The notes beneath the pieces were generated by a model. It worked only from the letters and a program-made list of their open reading frames with translations, had not been told where the DNA came from and made no database searches. From positions 62,001-126,000 of the forward strand of contig NZ_PGLR01000005.1 in assembly GCF_002803095.1 (NCBI RefSeq): 64,000 nt of DNA, given 5' to 3'. The stretch's first letter is position 1. Every line of letters begins with the position of its first letter. Source of the stretch: Pseudomonas sp. ZH-FAD. Lineage in GTDB: Bacteria; Pseudomonadota; Gammaproteobacteria; Pseudomonadales; Pseudomonadaceae. Positions 50,054-62,057 of the stretch are shown piece after piece. The position numbers and the translations under genes were made by a program.

Positions 50054-50695
50054 ATGAACGGACAAGCCTGGTTATTGCTGCTCGAAGGCGCCTGGACGAC
50101 TCTGTGGATCTCCTCGATCGCCATCGCCCTGGGCGTCGTCATCGGTCTGGGCATCGCCCTGCTGCGCATGGCGCGCATTCCCTTCGTTGAGCAGGCGCTG
50201 GTGCTCTACGTCAGCCTGGCGCGCGCCACGCCGCTGGTCACCCTGGTGCTGTTCATCTTCCTCTCGGCGCCGACTTTCGGCCTGGCCATGGACCGCAACA
50301 CGGCGGCAATCCTCGCCCTCACCCTGAACACCGCAGCCTTCAATGCCGAGGTCTGGCGTACGGCGTTCATCAGTTTCTCCCGCGAGCAGAAAGAAGCGGC
50401 ACTGGCCTGCGGCATGACCAACGGCGTGTTCTTCCGCCGTATCATGCTGCCGCAGATGATCACCAGCAGCCTGCCTGGCCTGGTCAACGAGATGTCCTTC
50501 CTGATCAAGAGCAGCCCGGCCATCGCGGTGATCGGCATCGTCGACCTGACCCGCGTGACCAATCGCATCAGCGCCGTGACCTACGAGCCGCTGCCACCGA
50601 TTCTCGCCGCCGCCCTGCTGTACATGCTGATCATCGGCGTGCTGCTCAAGGTGCAGGCCATCGCCGAGAAGAAAGCCAACCGCCTGGCCATGTGA
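50054..50695 (+). CDS. Amino-acid-type ABC permease 1
   Basis: A 213-residue HisM-type permease with about five transmembrane helices. The EAA loop that contacts the ATPase reads EAALACGMTNGVFFRRIMLPQ without its last residue conserved elsewhere. An AGGAG ribosome-binding site precedes the ATG. The second permease follows after 10 bp. Confidence 0.9.
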   Translation: MNGQAWLLLLEGAWTTLWISSIAIALGVVIGLGIALLRMARIPFVEQALVLYVSLARATPLVTLVLFIFLSAPTFGLAMDRNTAAILALTLNTAAFNAEVWRTAFISFSREQKEAALACGMTNGVFFRRIMLPQMITSSLPGLVNEMSFLIKSSPAIAVIGIVDLTRVTNRISAVTYEPLPPILAAALLYMLIIGVLLKVQAIAEKKANRLAM

Positions 50696-50705
50696 GGACG
50701 CGACC

Positions 50706-51360
50706 ATGACCGAATGGAGCATCATCTGGGAGGCGCGTGCCGCCTTCCTCAACGGCGCACTCAATACCCTGATCCTGTTCGTCCTGTCGGTGCTGGCGGC
50801 CTTCGTCATCGGCTGCTTCACCGTTTACCTGCTGGAGGGCCGCAACTGGTTGTCAACGCTGCTGCGCGGGGCGATCAACCTGATGCGCATGCTGCCCTTC
50901 CTGGTGCTGGCCTACCTGCTCTACTACGGCCTGCCGGCCCTGGGCATCAAGCCCAGCGCCTGGGGTGCGGGCCTGGTGGCCCTGGCCCTCTATCACGCGG
51001 CCTACTTCGCCGAGATCCTGCGCGGCGCGCGCCTGGTATTGCCACTCGGTCAGGTCGAGGCGGCCAAGGCCCATGGCTTTCGTCCAGGCCGGCTGTACTG
51101 GCGGATCATCCTGCCGCAGTTGGTGATCCGCACCCGCCCGCTGCTCGGCAACCAATTGATCTACGCGCTGAAGGACACCGCCTTTCTCACCATCATCACC
51201 GTGCAGGAACTGACCGCTGCGGCCAACTCGGTGCAAGCCACCTACTTCATCCCCACCGAGGCGTTCATCGTGGTCATCGCCCTGTACTGGATCATCAGCA
51301 TCTGCCTGGAACTGGCGCTCAAGTGGGCGAGCCGGTTCGGTGCCAAACGAGGTTTCGAAC

Positions 51361-51368
<8 letters not shown>
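50706..51368 (+). CDS. Amino-acid-type ABC permease 2
   Basis: A 220-residue HisM/HisQ-type permease, paired with the preceding one as a heterodimer. The EAA loop reads VEAAKAHGFRPGRLYWRIIL. Its last eight bases overlap the start of the ATPase gene, so translation is coupled. Confidence 0.9.
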
Positions 51369-52933
<1,565 letters not shown>

Positions 52934-52994
52934 AGGACGCGCCAGACATGGCGCCTCGCAGGGCGGGTTACGGCGATCGCGACCGAACCCGCCC

Positions 52995-53065
52995 GTAGGG
53001 TGCGCCGTGCGCACCGCTGCGATCCCGCAACTACGGTTCTTCTCGGTGCGCGCAGCGCACCCTAC
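52995..53065. repeat. GTAGGGTGCGCC REP-like pair
   Basis: GTAGGGTGCGCCGTGCGC (52995-53012) faces GGTGCGCGCAGCGCACC-CTAC (53045-53065). It lies between the convergent SDR and exporter genes and overlaps the exporter's stop codon. Confidence 0.87.
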
Positions 53066-53772
53066 AGGATCGCCTTCAGCAGGCTGCCCAGCGACAACAG
53101 CACCAGCAACACTCCGACCAGCACCCGCAACGACAACGGCTGCCAGCGCGGATGCAGCCACTGGCCGAGCAGGTTACCGGCCAGCGCCGGCAATGCCAGC
53201 TCCAGCGCTAGCCGCCACAGCGCGCCGCTCAGCACACCCGCGACACCCAGCCCGATCAGCGCAGCGCCACTGCTGGCGAGGAAGAACAGCACCGCCGTGC
53301 CGCGTAACTGACGCGCATCGAGGCCGCTGCGCAGCAGGTAGATCATCAATGGCGGGCCGCCGGCCGAGGCCAGGGTGGTCGCCAGTCCGGATGCCAGCCC
53401 TGCCAACCAGGCCATGCCCTGGCCCACCGGTGTGGCGACGGACGGACGCCACAACACCAGCACGCCACCGCACAAACAAAGCACCGCCACCAGCGGTGCC
53501 ATGATGTGGGCCGGCAGCCACAGCAACACCCAAGCGCCCAGCGGCACGGCCAGCAGCATGCCTATCAGCAGGCGCCCCAGCACACGCCCATGAACGGCAC
53601 GCAACGCCGCCGGCCATAACGTCACGCTGCACGCCACATCGAGAATCAGCGCCACCGGCACGGCCTCGGCCGGCGGCAGTCGCAACATCAGTCCGAGCGC
53701 CATCAACATGGCAAAACCGAAGCCGCTGTAGCCGCGCACCAGGCCTGCGGCGAAGGCGATAAAGGTGAACAT
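53062..53772 (-). CDS. isfE: TauE/SafE family exporter, probable isethionate exporter
   Basis: Inner-membrane protein of 236 residues with seven or eight hydrophobic helices and the TauE/SafE pattern: an early [15 protein letters not shown] and a repeat-like [17 protein letters not shown]. Members are proposed to export sulfite or organosulfonates. Its place beside the SDR suggests export of isethionate, the end product here. It is convergent with the SDR gene and divergent from ureD, so its own promoter lies in the 180-bp region shared with ureD. Confidence 0.65.
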   Translation of the reverse strand: MFTFIAFAAGLVRGYSGFGFAMLMALGLMLRLPPAEAVPVALILDVACSVTLWPAALRAVHGRVLGRLLIGMLLAVPLGAWVLLWLPAHIMAPLVAVLCLCGGVLVLWRPSVATPVGQGMAWLAGLASGLATTLASAGGPPLMIYLLRSGLDARQLRGTAVLFFLASSGAALIGLGVAGVLSGALWRLALELALPALAGNLLGQWLHPRWQPLSLRVLVGVLLVLLSLGSLLKAIL

Positions 53773-53895
53773 GGGCGCTCCACACGAATCGTACGCCCGA
53801 CTCTAGAGCTGGCCAGACGCGATAGGCAGAGCCAGATGCAGCACCGCGACTGGCCACAGGTGCAGGCAGGCGCGAAGTCGCACCGAATTGGTTCA

Positions 53896-53911
53896 GGGCA
53901 CGCCTCTTGCT
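53896..53911 (+). promoter_or_regulatory. Sigma-54 promoter of ureD and the urease genes
   Basis: GGGCACGCCTCTTGCT matches TGGCACG-N4-TTGCW at all but the first base; GG (53897-53898) and GC (53909-53910) are ten bases apart. The ureD ATG is 41 bp downstream. Half-sites AGCACC (53840-53845) and AGGTGCA (53858-53864) upstream are NtrC-like but not correctly spaced. Confidence 0.75.
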
Positions 53912-53952
53912 TGCCCACTCGGTCAACTATCCTGCGGAACCGCTGCCTTAAC

Positions 53953-54789
53953 ATGAATCTGCCTGCCGCCCTGTTCACGCCAAGCTGGCCTGCCGAGCTG
54001 GAGCTGGCCTACGCGCGCCACGGCGAGCGCACCACACCAGTGCAGAGGCGCCATGTAGGCCCCCTTAGAGTGCAGAAGCATCTGTATGCCGAAGGCCCGG
54101 AGGTCTGCCAGCACATCATCGTCCACCCGCCCGGCGGTATTGCCGGCGGAGACATCCTCGATATCTCGGCCCATGCTGGCGAACACACCTGGGTGCAGCT
54201 CACCAGTCCCGGTGCGGCCAAGTGGTATCGCGCCGCCGGTGTCGCCCGGCAGGATCTGCGTCTGCGCATCGACGCCGGCGCCACCCTGGAGTGGCTACCG
54301 CAGGAAACCATCATCTATGCCGGCGCCCAGGCCGAACTGCACACGCAGATCGACCTGCACGGTGACGCTCGCCTGTTCTACTGGGATATCGTCGCCCTCG
54401 GCCGCCCCGCCGCCAACGAGCGCTTTGCCAACGGCCACTTTCAGGCCGCGCTGGACGTCCGCCGTGACGGCCAGCTGCTCTGGCACGAACGCCAGCGTGT
54501 TGCCGGTGGCGACGGTCTGCTCGACTCGCCTATCGGCCTCAACGGCCAGCCAGTGTTTGCCACCCTGCTGATCAGCGCCGATGTAGACAGTGATTTACTC
54601 GAACGCTGCCGGGAACTGAAGATCGATGGCGTGCGCGGTGATCTCAGCCAGCTTTCGGGCCTGCTGGTCGCGCGCTGCCTGGCCAGTGAAGCTCTCAAGG
54701 CGCGCGCTTGGCTGATTGAACTCTGGCGTCTGCTACGCCCGGCGCTGCTGGGGCGCGAGGCGGTGCCACCCCGAATCTGGAATACCTGA
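53953..54789 (+). CDS. ureD: Urease accessory protein UreD
   Basis: Chaperone of 278 residues that binds apo-urease and works with UreF and UreG in nickel insertion. [27 protein letters not shown] and [10 protein letters not shown] are family hallmarks. ATG 53953 gives the usual N-terminus. ureE, ureF and ureG are not in the window and must lie elsewhere, as they do in P. aeruginosa. Confidence 0.96.
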   Translation: MNLPAALFTPSWPAELELAYARHGERTTPVQRRHVGPLRVQKHLYAEGPEVCQHIIVHPPGGIAGGDILDISAHAGEHTWVQLTSPGAAKWYRAAGVARQDLRLRIDAGATLEWLPQETIIYAGAQAELHTQIDLHGDARLFYWDIVALGRPAANERFANGHFQAALDVRRDGQLLWHERQRVAGGDGLLDSPIGLNGQPVFATLLISADVDSDLLERCRELKIDGVRGDLSQLSGLLVARCLASEALKARAWLIELWRLLRPALLGREAVPPRIWNT

Positions 54790-54831
54790 GGCGGAGGCTG
54801 CCTGCAGCCACCCCATGAACTGGAGCGAACG

Positions 54832-55134
54832 ATGGATCTGAGTCCACGCGAGAAAGACAAGCTGCTGATCTTCACCGCCGGCCTGGTGGCCGAGCGCCGA
54901 CTGGCGCGTGGGGTGAAGCTGAATTACCCGGAAGCCATGGCCTACATCTCCGCCGCTCTGCTCGAAGGCGCGCGCGACGGCCAGACGGTCGCCGAGCTGA
55001 TGCATTTCGGCACCACCCTGCTGGCCCGCGATCAGGTGATGGAGGGTGTGCCGGAGATGATCCCGGAGATCCAGATCGAAGCCACCTTCCCCGACGGCAC
55101 CAAGCTGGTGACCGTCCACCAACCGATCGCCTGA
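54832..55134 (+). CDS. ureA: Urease gamma subunit
   Basis: A 100-residue structural subunit. It begins [24 protein letters not shown] and ends with [13 protein letters not shown], both typical. The next gene, an acetyltransferase, starts 3 bp after its stop. Confidence 0.98.
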   Translation: MDLSPREKDKLLIFTAGLVAERRLARGVKLNYPEAMAYISAALLEGARDGQTVAELMHFGTTLLARDQVMEGVPEMIPEIQIEATFPDGTKLVTVHQPIA

Positions 55135-55137
55135 ACC

Positions 55138-55647
55138 ATGAGTTTCGACATAGTGAATGCCGGCGAAGCCGACCTGCCCGGCATCCTGGCCATCTACAAC
55201 GACGCGGTGCAGTACACCACGGCGATCTGGAACGAGACCCTGGTGGATCTGGCCAACCGCCGTGCCTGGCTGGCCGAACGCACGGCGGCCGGCTTCCCGG
55301 TGCTAGTCGCGCATGACGCTGCCGGCGAGGTAGTCGGTTATGCCAGCTACGGCACCTGGCGCACCATCGAAGGCTTCCGTCAGACCGTCGAGCACTCGGT
55401 CTACGTACGCGCCGACCAGCGCGGCCAGGGCCTGGGCCCGGCGCTGATGCAGGCGCTGATCGAGCGCGCTCGCGCCGCCAACCTGCACGTCATGGTCGCG
55501 GCCATCGAGTCGGAAAATGCTGCCTCGATCCGCCTGCACCAGCGCCTCGGCTTCGTCACCACCGGGCAGATGCCCCAGGTCGGTCGCAAGTTCGGGCGCT
55601 GGCTGGATCTGACCTTCATGCAACTGATCCTCGGCGCCAAGGAGTAA
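55138..55647 (+). CDS. GNAT N-acetyltransferase (phosphinothricin/methionine sulfoximine type)
   Basis: A 169-residue acetyltransferase. Acetyl-CoA motif A is RADQRGQGLGPALMQALI; GFVTTGQMPQVGRKFGRWLD is typical of the Pat/PitA group. Its place between ureA and ureB matches PA4866 of P. aeruginosa, which acetylates methionine sulfoximine and sulfone. Methionine sulfoximine inhibits glutamine synthetase, so a role in a nitrogen island makes sense. No link to urease assembly is known. Confidence 0.92.
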   Translation: MSFDIVNAGEADLPGILAIYNDAVQYTTAIWNETLVDLANRRAWLAERTAAGFPVLVAHDAAGEVVGYASYGTWRTIEGFRQTVEHSVYVRADQRGQGLGPALMQALIERARAANLHVMVAAIESENAASIRLHQRLGFVTTGQMPQVGRKFGRWLDLTFMQLILGAKE

Positions 55648-55651
55648 CGCC

Positions 55652-56182
55652 ATGGACGTAGCGCTGCTGCGAATCGACAGTGCCAGCTTCGCCGACTACC
55701 GCGAAGGCTTGATCGTCCTGCTGCTCGATGCGGTCAACGATGGTGCATCGATAGGCTTTCTCGGTGATCTCGACGAACGAGAAGCCGCTGAATATTTCGC
55801 CCAGGTGCATGCGGCCATGACGGACGGTTCACTGCTGCTCTGGGTGGCCCATGAGCAGGGCCGCGTTCTGGGCAGCGTGCAACTGAGCCTGTGCCAGAAA
55901 CCCAACGGACTGAACCGCGCAGAGATTCAGAAACTGCTGGTACTGAGCGACTCACGCCGTCGCGGCATCGCTCGCCTGTTGATGCAGGCTGTCGAGCAGG
56001 AAGCGGCGACCCGCAAGCGCGGCCTGTTGTACCTCGACACCGAGGCTGGCAGTGACGCAGAACAGCTCTATCGCCACCTCGGCTACCAGTGCATTGGTGG
56101 CCTCCCCGATTACGCCTGCGGCCCGGACGGCACCTACCGGGCCAATACCATCTACTACAAGACGCTTGCGAGGCCCAACTGA
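55652..56182 (+). CDS. GNAT family N-acetyltransferase
   Basis: A 176-residue second acetyltransferase with motif [21 protein letters not shown] and a C-terminal [20 protein letters not shown]. Substrate unknown. It starts 4 bp after the first acetyltransferase and its stop overlaps the ureB start by one base (TGATG), so it is a coupled part of the urease operon. As I recall, P. aeruginosa has only one acetyltransferase at this place. Confidence 0.9.
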   Translation: MDVALLRIDSASFADYREGLIVLLLDAVNDGASIGFLGDLDEREAAEYFAQVHAAMTDGSLLLWVAHEQGRVLGSVQLSLCQKPNGLNRAEIQKLLVLSDSRRRGIARLLMQAVEQEAATRKRGLLYLDTEAGSDAEQLYRHLGYQCIGGLPDYACGPDGTYRANTIYYKTLARPN

Positions 56183-56490
56183 TGATTCCCGGCGAATACC
56201 AGATTGCCGACGGCGAGATCGAGCTCAATGCCGGCCGCCGCACCCTGACCCTTTCCGTGGCCAACAGCGGCGACCGGCCGATCCAGGTCGGCTCGCACTA
56301 CCACTTCTTCGAGACCAACGATGCCCTGCTGTTCGACCGCACGGCCGCGCGCGGCATGCGCCTGAACATCCCGGCCGGCACCGCCGTGCGTTTCGAGCCC
56401 GGGCAGAGCCGTGAAGTGGAGCTGGTCGATCTGGCTGGCGCGCGCCGGGTATTCGGCTTCGCCGGCCGGGTGATGGGCGTTCTCGACTGA
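56182..56490 (+). CDS. ureB: Urease beta subunit
   Basis: A 102-residue structural subunit. It begins [19 protein letters not shown] and includes [10 protein letters not shown] and [10 protein letters not shown], all standard. Translation is coupled to the preceding gene. The 123-bp gap to ureC carries an inverted repeat. Confidence 0.98.
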   Translation: MIPGEYQIADGEIELNAGRRTLTLSVANSGDRPIQVGSHYHFFETNDALLFDRTAARGMRLNIPAGTAVRFEPGQSREVELVDLAGARRVFGFAGRVMGVLD

Positions 56491-56599
56491 TCGTTCCCAC
56501 GCCCGGCGTGGGAATACCGCCATGGACGCTCTGCGTCCGCTCTTAACGTCATGACGCCGAGCGTCACAGGATGCATTGCCACGCAAAGCGTGGGAACGA
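56491..56599. repeat. TCGTTCCCACGC inverted repeat between ureB and ureC
   Basis: TCGTTCCCACGC (56491-56502) and GCGTGGGAACGA (56588-56599), with smaller palindromes between. It directly follows the ureB stop and ends 14 bp before ureC. Confidence 0.88.
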
Positions 56600-56613
56600 T
56601 CGAGGACACACAA

Positions 56614-58314
<1,701 letters not shown>

Positions 58315-58344
58315 GAAAAACTGAGCCCCGTCTAGCCAGCTATC

Positions 58345-58360
58345 GTTGCGATAACGCAAC
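58345..58360. promoter_or_regulatory. Palindrome between ureC and the lipoprotein gene
   Basis: GTTGCGATAACGCAAC, perfect six-base arms around ATAA. A TATACT box (58365-58370) follows 4 bp later, so the palindrome would overlap the promoter spacer and could be an operator. Confidence 0.4.
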
Positions 58361-58403
58361 CACATATACTGACGGGCCTCATATTTCATCAAGGATGATC
58401 GGA

Positions 58404-59024
58404 ATGCCAATCCTTAGGCTTGTAGTGCTGCTCGGGTTATTTGGGCTTCAAGGTTGTTCGACGCCTAATATCAAAAGTGACTATCAGTTGGAAAAATCAA
58501 CTGGAGAAGGGGTTGTTATTGGCTCCGTCACTTATGGTGGTAGGTTGTCAGAGTTCAAAGTCTTCTATCGTGCGATTCCAGATGGCAAAGCGGCATTTTT
58601 CAAAGCCGGTGTTGGCCAGGTTCCCCCCTTCCCTCGCAACGACTTTTCTGGAACGGGTGCAACCGGAGAACTCTTCAGCTCCGCATTGCCGGCAGGTGTC
58701 TATGAGTTCTTCGCGTGGGGCATTCACAGCGGTGGCTCAGGCACCGCTTCAACCGAGCCGTTCAGCATCAAGTTCACAGTCACAGCAGGGCAACCCACGT
58801 ACTTGGGTAACTTCCATTTTGTGCCGAATCGAAGCCTAGGTTTAACGGTAACTGGAGCGGCGGTATACCACCGCTCCGAGGCAGAGAGAGATCTCCGGAT
58901 ATTCAAAAGAGACTATCCGTCATTGGCAGCAAGGCAGATAGAAATGCTCTCCATTTCGGGGGACGGCAGCCCAATCAGTGATAGCTACAAAACCAACCTA
59001 TTTATGGCTCCGCTGACCTACTGA
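58404..59024 (+). CDS. Putative lipoprotein of unknown function
   Basis: A 206-residue predicted outer-membrane lipoprotein. MPILRLVVLLGLFGLQGC is a lipoprotein signal with cleavage before Cys18. The remainder looks beta-rich (GVVIGSVTYGGRLSEFKVFYRAI, PAGVYEFFAWGIHSGG, FSIKFTVTAGQPTYLGNFHF). I do not recognise the family. AAGGA (58391-58395) is spaced 8 bp from ATG 58404, and it overlaps the in-frame ATG at 58395, so 58404 is chosen. The gene is visibly more AT-rich than its neighbours, with AT-ending codons such as TTT, AAA and GGT more common, which points to recent acquisition. Confidence 0.8.
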   Translation: MPILRLVVLLGLFGLQGCSTPNIKSDYQLEKSTGEGVVIGSVTYGGRLSEFKVFYRAIPDGKAAFFKAGVGQVPPFPRNDFSGTGATGELFSSALPAGVYEFFAWGIHSGGSGTASTEPFSIKFTVTAGQPTYLGNFHFVPNRSLGLTVTGAAVYHRSEAERDLRIFKRDYPSLAARQIEMLSISGDGSPISDSYKTNLFMAPLTY

Positions 59025-59109
59025 AAAATAGCGTTGATCTTTGCTGAAAGCTTTGGCTTTTCGAACCTCAGAGCCGTTCTTTACAACACAGATCAAGGTT
59101 ACATTTGAG

Positions 59110-59138
59110 AACAGACCGGGCTTTGCACTCGGCCTGTT
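59110..59138. terminator. Possible bidirectional hairpin
   Basis: AACAGACCG (59110-59118) and CGGCCTGTT (59130-59138), eight of nine pairs, between the convergent lipoprotein and hemerythrin genes. There is no clear T-tract. Confidence 0.35.
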
Positions 59139-59146
59139 AGCTTGAA

Positions 59147-59590
59147 TCAGGACGCCTGCTTCATCTCGTCGTAGGCGCTGAGGTAGTCACCCGCCAGTTG
59201 CTGCTTCTCCTTGTCGCGAAGCAGCTTGCCGGCCATCTGGAAGAAGATGCGTTCTTCTTCCTTGAGGTGATGCTCGACCTTTTCCGCAAGGGCCTTGGCT
59301 TGCGCCAACCAACTCGGGCTGCTGGGGTCGGTTTCCTCCAGGTCCTCGATCATTTCGTCCATCTGGTGATGCTCGGCGATCGCATGGCGCGACAGATCCA
59401 CGCCTGCGTCCTGCTGCATCAGAGGGATATAGAAATGGCGTTCCTCGGCCACCGAATGCACCGCCAGCTCCTGCTTGAGCTGAGAAAACAAAGCGTGGCG
59501 TTCGGCGCTGTCGCCTTGGGTGGCGATCAGTTTCTGCGCCAGTTCGCGCTGGATATCGTGGCTGATGCGTAAGGCTTCGAAAATCGTCAT
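59147..59590 (-). CDS. Hemerythrin HHE domain protein
   Basis: A 147-residue four-helix-bundle protein predicted to bind a non-haem di-iron centre. Ligand-type residues: ISHDIQREL near the start, ELAVHSVAEERHFYIPL, AIAEHHQMDEM and EHHLKEEERIFF. Proteins of this type bind oxygen or nitric oxide or protect against oxidative stress; the specific role here is not known. It looks monocistronic. Confidence 0.92.
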   Translation of the reverse strand: MTIFEALRISHDIQRELAQKLIATQGDSAERHALFSQLKQELAVHSVAEERHFYIPLMQQDAGVDLSRHAIAEHHQMDEMIEDLEETDPSSPSWLAQAKALAEKVEHHLKEEERIFFQMAGKLLRDKEKQQLAGDYLSAYDEMKQAS

Positions 59591-59665
59591 GCAGGCACCT
59601 CTTCCTGAGTCACGGTCGTAGTAGCACTAGACCATCAGGACTCGAATAGGTGCCGTACCGCTTGC

Positions 59666-59932
59666 TCAGCGCAGCTGGCTGTCCTTGCTGCCCCGCCGGT
59701 TGTAGCCGCTGTAGACGGCGTTCTCCCGGTCGTGCTCAGCCTGGCAGTTGACGCACAGGCGCACGCCGGGAATGGCCTGACGCCGAGCCTCGGGAATGAC
59801 AGCATCGCATTCCTCGCAATGGCGCAGGCTCTCGCCCTTCGGCAACTGGCTGCGAGCACGCGCGACGGCGTCCTCGATGCTGCTGTCGATCTGCTCCTGC
59901 ACTGCGTCGTCACTTGCCCATCCGCCTGCCAT
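59666..59932 (-). CDS. DksA/TraR C4-type zinc-finger protein
   Basis: An 88-residue protein with the four-cysteine zinc finger CEEC ... CVNC (about residues 39-62) and the TraR-like IPGVRLCVNCQAEHD segment. It lacks the long coiled coil of true DksA, so direct action on RNA polymerase is uncertain. It resembles the small YbiI-like members. Confidence 0.9.
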   Translation of the reverse strand: MAGGWASDDAVQEQIDSSIEDAVARARSQLPKGESLRHCEECDAVIPEARRQAIPGVRLCVNCQAEHDRENAVYSGYNRRGSKDSQLR

Positions 59933-60001
59933 GCTCTGTTTCCTCGCACTCTCCGGACAGATATGCGCCCGAGGAATGCGAAGTGCAAGTGCTGCTGGTC
60001 G

Positions 60002-60874
60002 TTATTCGCGCACTTCCATGAACTCCTTGGCCCAGAGAATGTAATCCTCGGGCATGGTGTACTTGTGGGTCAGCTCGGTGGCGTTGAGGTCGCACGGCTG
60101 CGCACCGCGCTGTTCGCGCAGGCAGTCGTAGGTGGCCTTGATCGCAGCGAAGTAGGCTGCATGGCCGTTGACCACGATGCGCACGCCCAGGCGCGCCAGG
60201 CGTTGGTTGTCGCGCAGTTCGGGGTTGCCGTAGGTGACCAGCATCAGCGGCACCTTGAGGCCTGCGGCGATCTGCTCTAGATGGGCAAAATCCTTGACCC
60301 CGACCAGACAGATGCCGTCGGCGCCGGCAGCCTCGTAGGCGCGGGTGCGGCGGATCACTTCGTCCACCTCCAGCACCCCGGCATGGGTACGGGCAATGAT
60401 CGAGAGCTCTGGATCGACACGCGCCTCCAGCGCGGCGAGGATCTTGCCGACGCCCTCCTCGATGGAGATCAGGTCGGTGGACTTGCGACCGAATTGGGCC
60501 GGCAGCAGGGTGTCCTCGATGGTCAGCGCGGCGACGCCGGCGCGTTCCAGCTCGACCACGGTGCGCATCACATTGAGCGCATTACCGTAGCCGTGGTCGG
60601 CATCGGCGATCACCGGCAAACGCGAGACGCGGCCGATGCGCGCGGCCTGCTCGACGAATTCGCTGAGAGTGATCAGGGCGAAGTCCGGCGCACCGAGTAC
60701 CTGCAGGGAGGCGACGGAGCCACCGAGGATACCGACCTCGAAGTCGAGATCGGCGGCGATGCGGGCGGACATGGGGTCGAAGACCGAAGCCGTGTGGTAG
60801 CAGCGGTCGGAAGCCAGCAGGGCACGAAAGGCACTGCGTAGCTCATGATGAGATGCACGTTGCAGGATGGGCAT
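60002..60874 (-). CDS. Oxaloacetate decarboxylase (isocitrate lyase/PEP mutase superfamily)
   Basis: A 290-residue TIM-barrel enzyme. [37 protein letters not shown] (Mg-binding aspartates) and [11 protein letters not shown] mark the superfamily, and the whole sequence strongly resembles PA4872 of P. aeruginosa, characterised as an oxaloacetate decarboxylase. The cysteine of isocitrate lyase/PEP mutase (KKCGH-type loop) is absent, as expected. The ATG at 60874 is chosen for the conserved N-terminus. Confidence 0.9.
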   Translation of the reverse strand: MPILQRASHHELRSAFRALLASDRCYHTASVFDPMSARIAADLDFEVGILGGSVASLQVLGAPDFALITLSEFVEQAARIGRVSRLPVIADADHGYGNALNVMRTVVELERAGVAALTIEDTLLPAQFGRKSTDLISIEEGVGKILAALEARVDPELSIIARTHAGVLEVDEVIRRTRAYEAAGADGICLVGVKDFAHLEQIAAGLKVPLMLVTYGNPELRDNQRLARLGVRIVVNGHAAYFAAIKATYDCLREQRGAQPCDLNATELTHKYTMPEDYILWAKEFMEVRE

Positions 60875-61002
60875 GGGGCGTATTCCAAAGTCGGTTGAAT
60901 CGCTTTTTTCTCTTTTTAGTAATGGCGTAGACGTGACGAATGCTAGCGCAAGGCACTTGCTGCCAGCTTTCAAACGGACCGCCGTGGTCGATAACCAGCA
61001 AA

Positions 61003-62004
61003 TTATCGGCCAGCCAGCTCCGCGGGCAGGGCCGGGAAGAATCCGCCACCGGTCAGCAGGCCGTACGCCATCCACACGGCGACGGCCAGATAGAACAGGC
61101 GTGGTGCCCAGCTCGCCAACGCCTGCTGGCTTGCAGCCAGCTGCTGCGCCTGCAGGCGGGCGAAACGCAGCAGCGCCTCGCCTGGCCGGCCGGTCGCTTC
61201 GCCGGTATTGAGCACGCCGATGAGCATGGCTTTGCCATGAAAACTCAGCCCGTCGAAAGCGCGCACCAACGACTGTCCTGTGGCTACGCGTGGCGCCAGA
61301 TTGGCGAAATCCCGCCGCAGCCGTGCATTGGTCACGGCATTGCAGGCACGCGGCAAGGCATCGAGCACCGGCATGCCCGCCTCCAGCAACAGCCCGAGGC
61401 TGTCGCAGAAGTTACGGATATCCGCCCGCCGCTGCAGGCTGCCCAATATCGGCAGGGCCAGCAGAAGATCGTCGAGCGGACCTGGCTGATCGCTTAGCCG
61501 CTGCTGCCAGCGCCGCCACAAAGCGCGCGCACCGAACAACAGCGCAGCCAGCCACAACACCGGCAGCAGAACGGCCGCCAGGTAACCTGCACCACTCAGG
61601 CTGCCAGCGACCAGAGAAGGCAAGGGCTTGACCGCCAGCGCCAGCAGCAAAACCCCGGCGGGCAGCAGAAGACGTGACTTCAATTCTGCGGCATGACGCG
61701 CCTGCTCATCGTAGCGCTGCGCCAGCTGCTCGTAGGTATGCGCCAGCGCTCCGGCTTCTTGAGCGGCGCGTACCAGGCCGCTTTCCAGTGGCGTGAACAC
61801 GCCACTCAACTGGCCGGAACTCGCCAGGTCACGTCCTCCGCCGACCATCTGCCGCAAGCGCTTCACGGCGGCCTCGTGGCGCGTACCGAGATCCAGACTG
61901 GCCAGCGCTCGATCGATGGGCACACCGGCCCGCTCCATCGCACCAAGGTGAGCGAACAAGCCGGCGCGACTGCGCAGATCGAGAGTGAGATGACGACGCG
62001 ACAT
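61003..62004 (-). CDS. Isolated type II secretion system F (GspF/PilC-like) protein
   Basis: Inner-membrane platform protein of 333 residues, shorter than the roughly 405 of GspF or PilC. Two T2SSF domains are seen (about 8-115 and 193-312), with transmembrane segments at about 113-135, 138-158 and a C-terminal one near 305-325. [19 protein letters not shown] and [21 protein letters not shown] are typical. No ATPase, pseudopilin or secretin gene lies nearby. It may belong to a partner system elsewhere or be a remnant. Confidence 0.88.
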   Translation of the reverse strand: MSRRHLTLDLRSRAGLFAHLGAMERAGVPIDRALASLDLGTRHEAAVKRLRQMVGGGRDLASSGQLSGVFTPLESGLVRAAQEAGALAHTYEQLAQRYDEQARHAAELKSRLLLPAGVLLLALAVKPLPSLVAGSLSGAGYLAAVLLPVLWLAALLFGARALWRRWQQRLSDQPGPLDDLLLALPILGSLQRRADIRNFCDSLGLLLEAGMPVLDALPRACNAVTNARLRRDFANLAPRVATGQSLVRAFDGLSFHGKAMLIGVLNTGEATGRPGEALLRFARLQAQQLAASQQALASWAPRLFYLAVAVWMAYGLLTGGGFFPALPAELAGR

Positions 62005-62057
62005 GATCGGGCTCGGTGGATTTCAGCGCTCAGGTTAACCAGTCGTCACGCGAGGCG

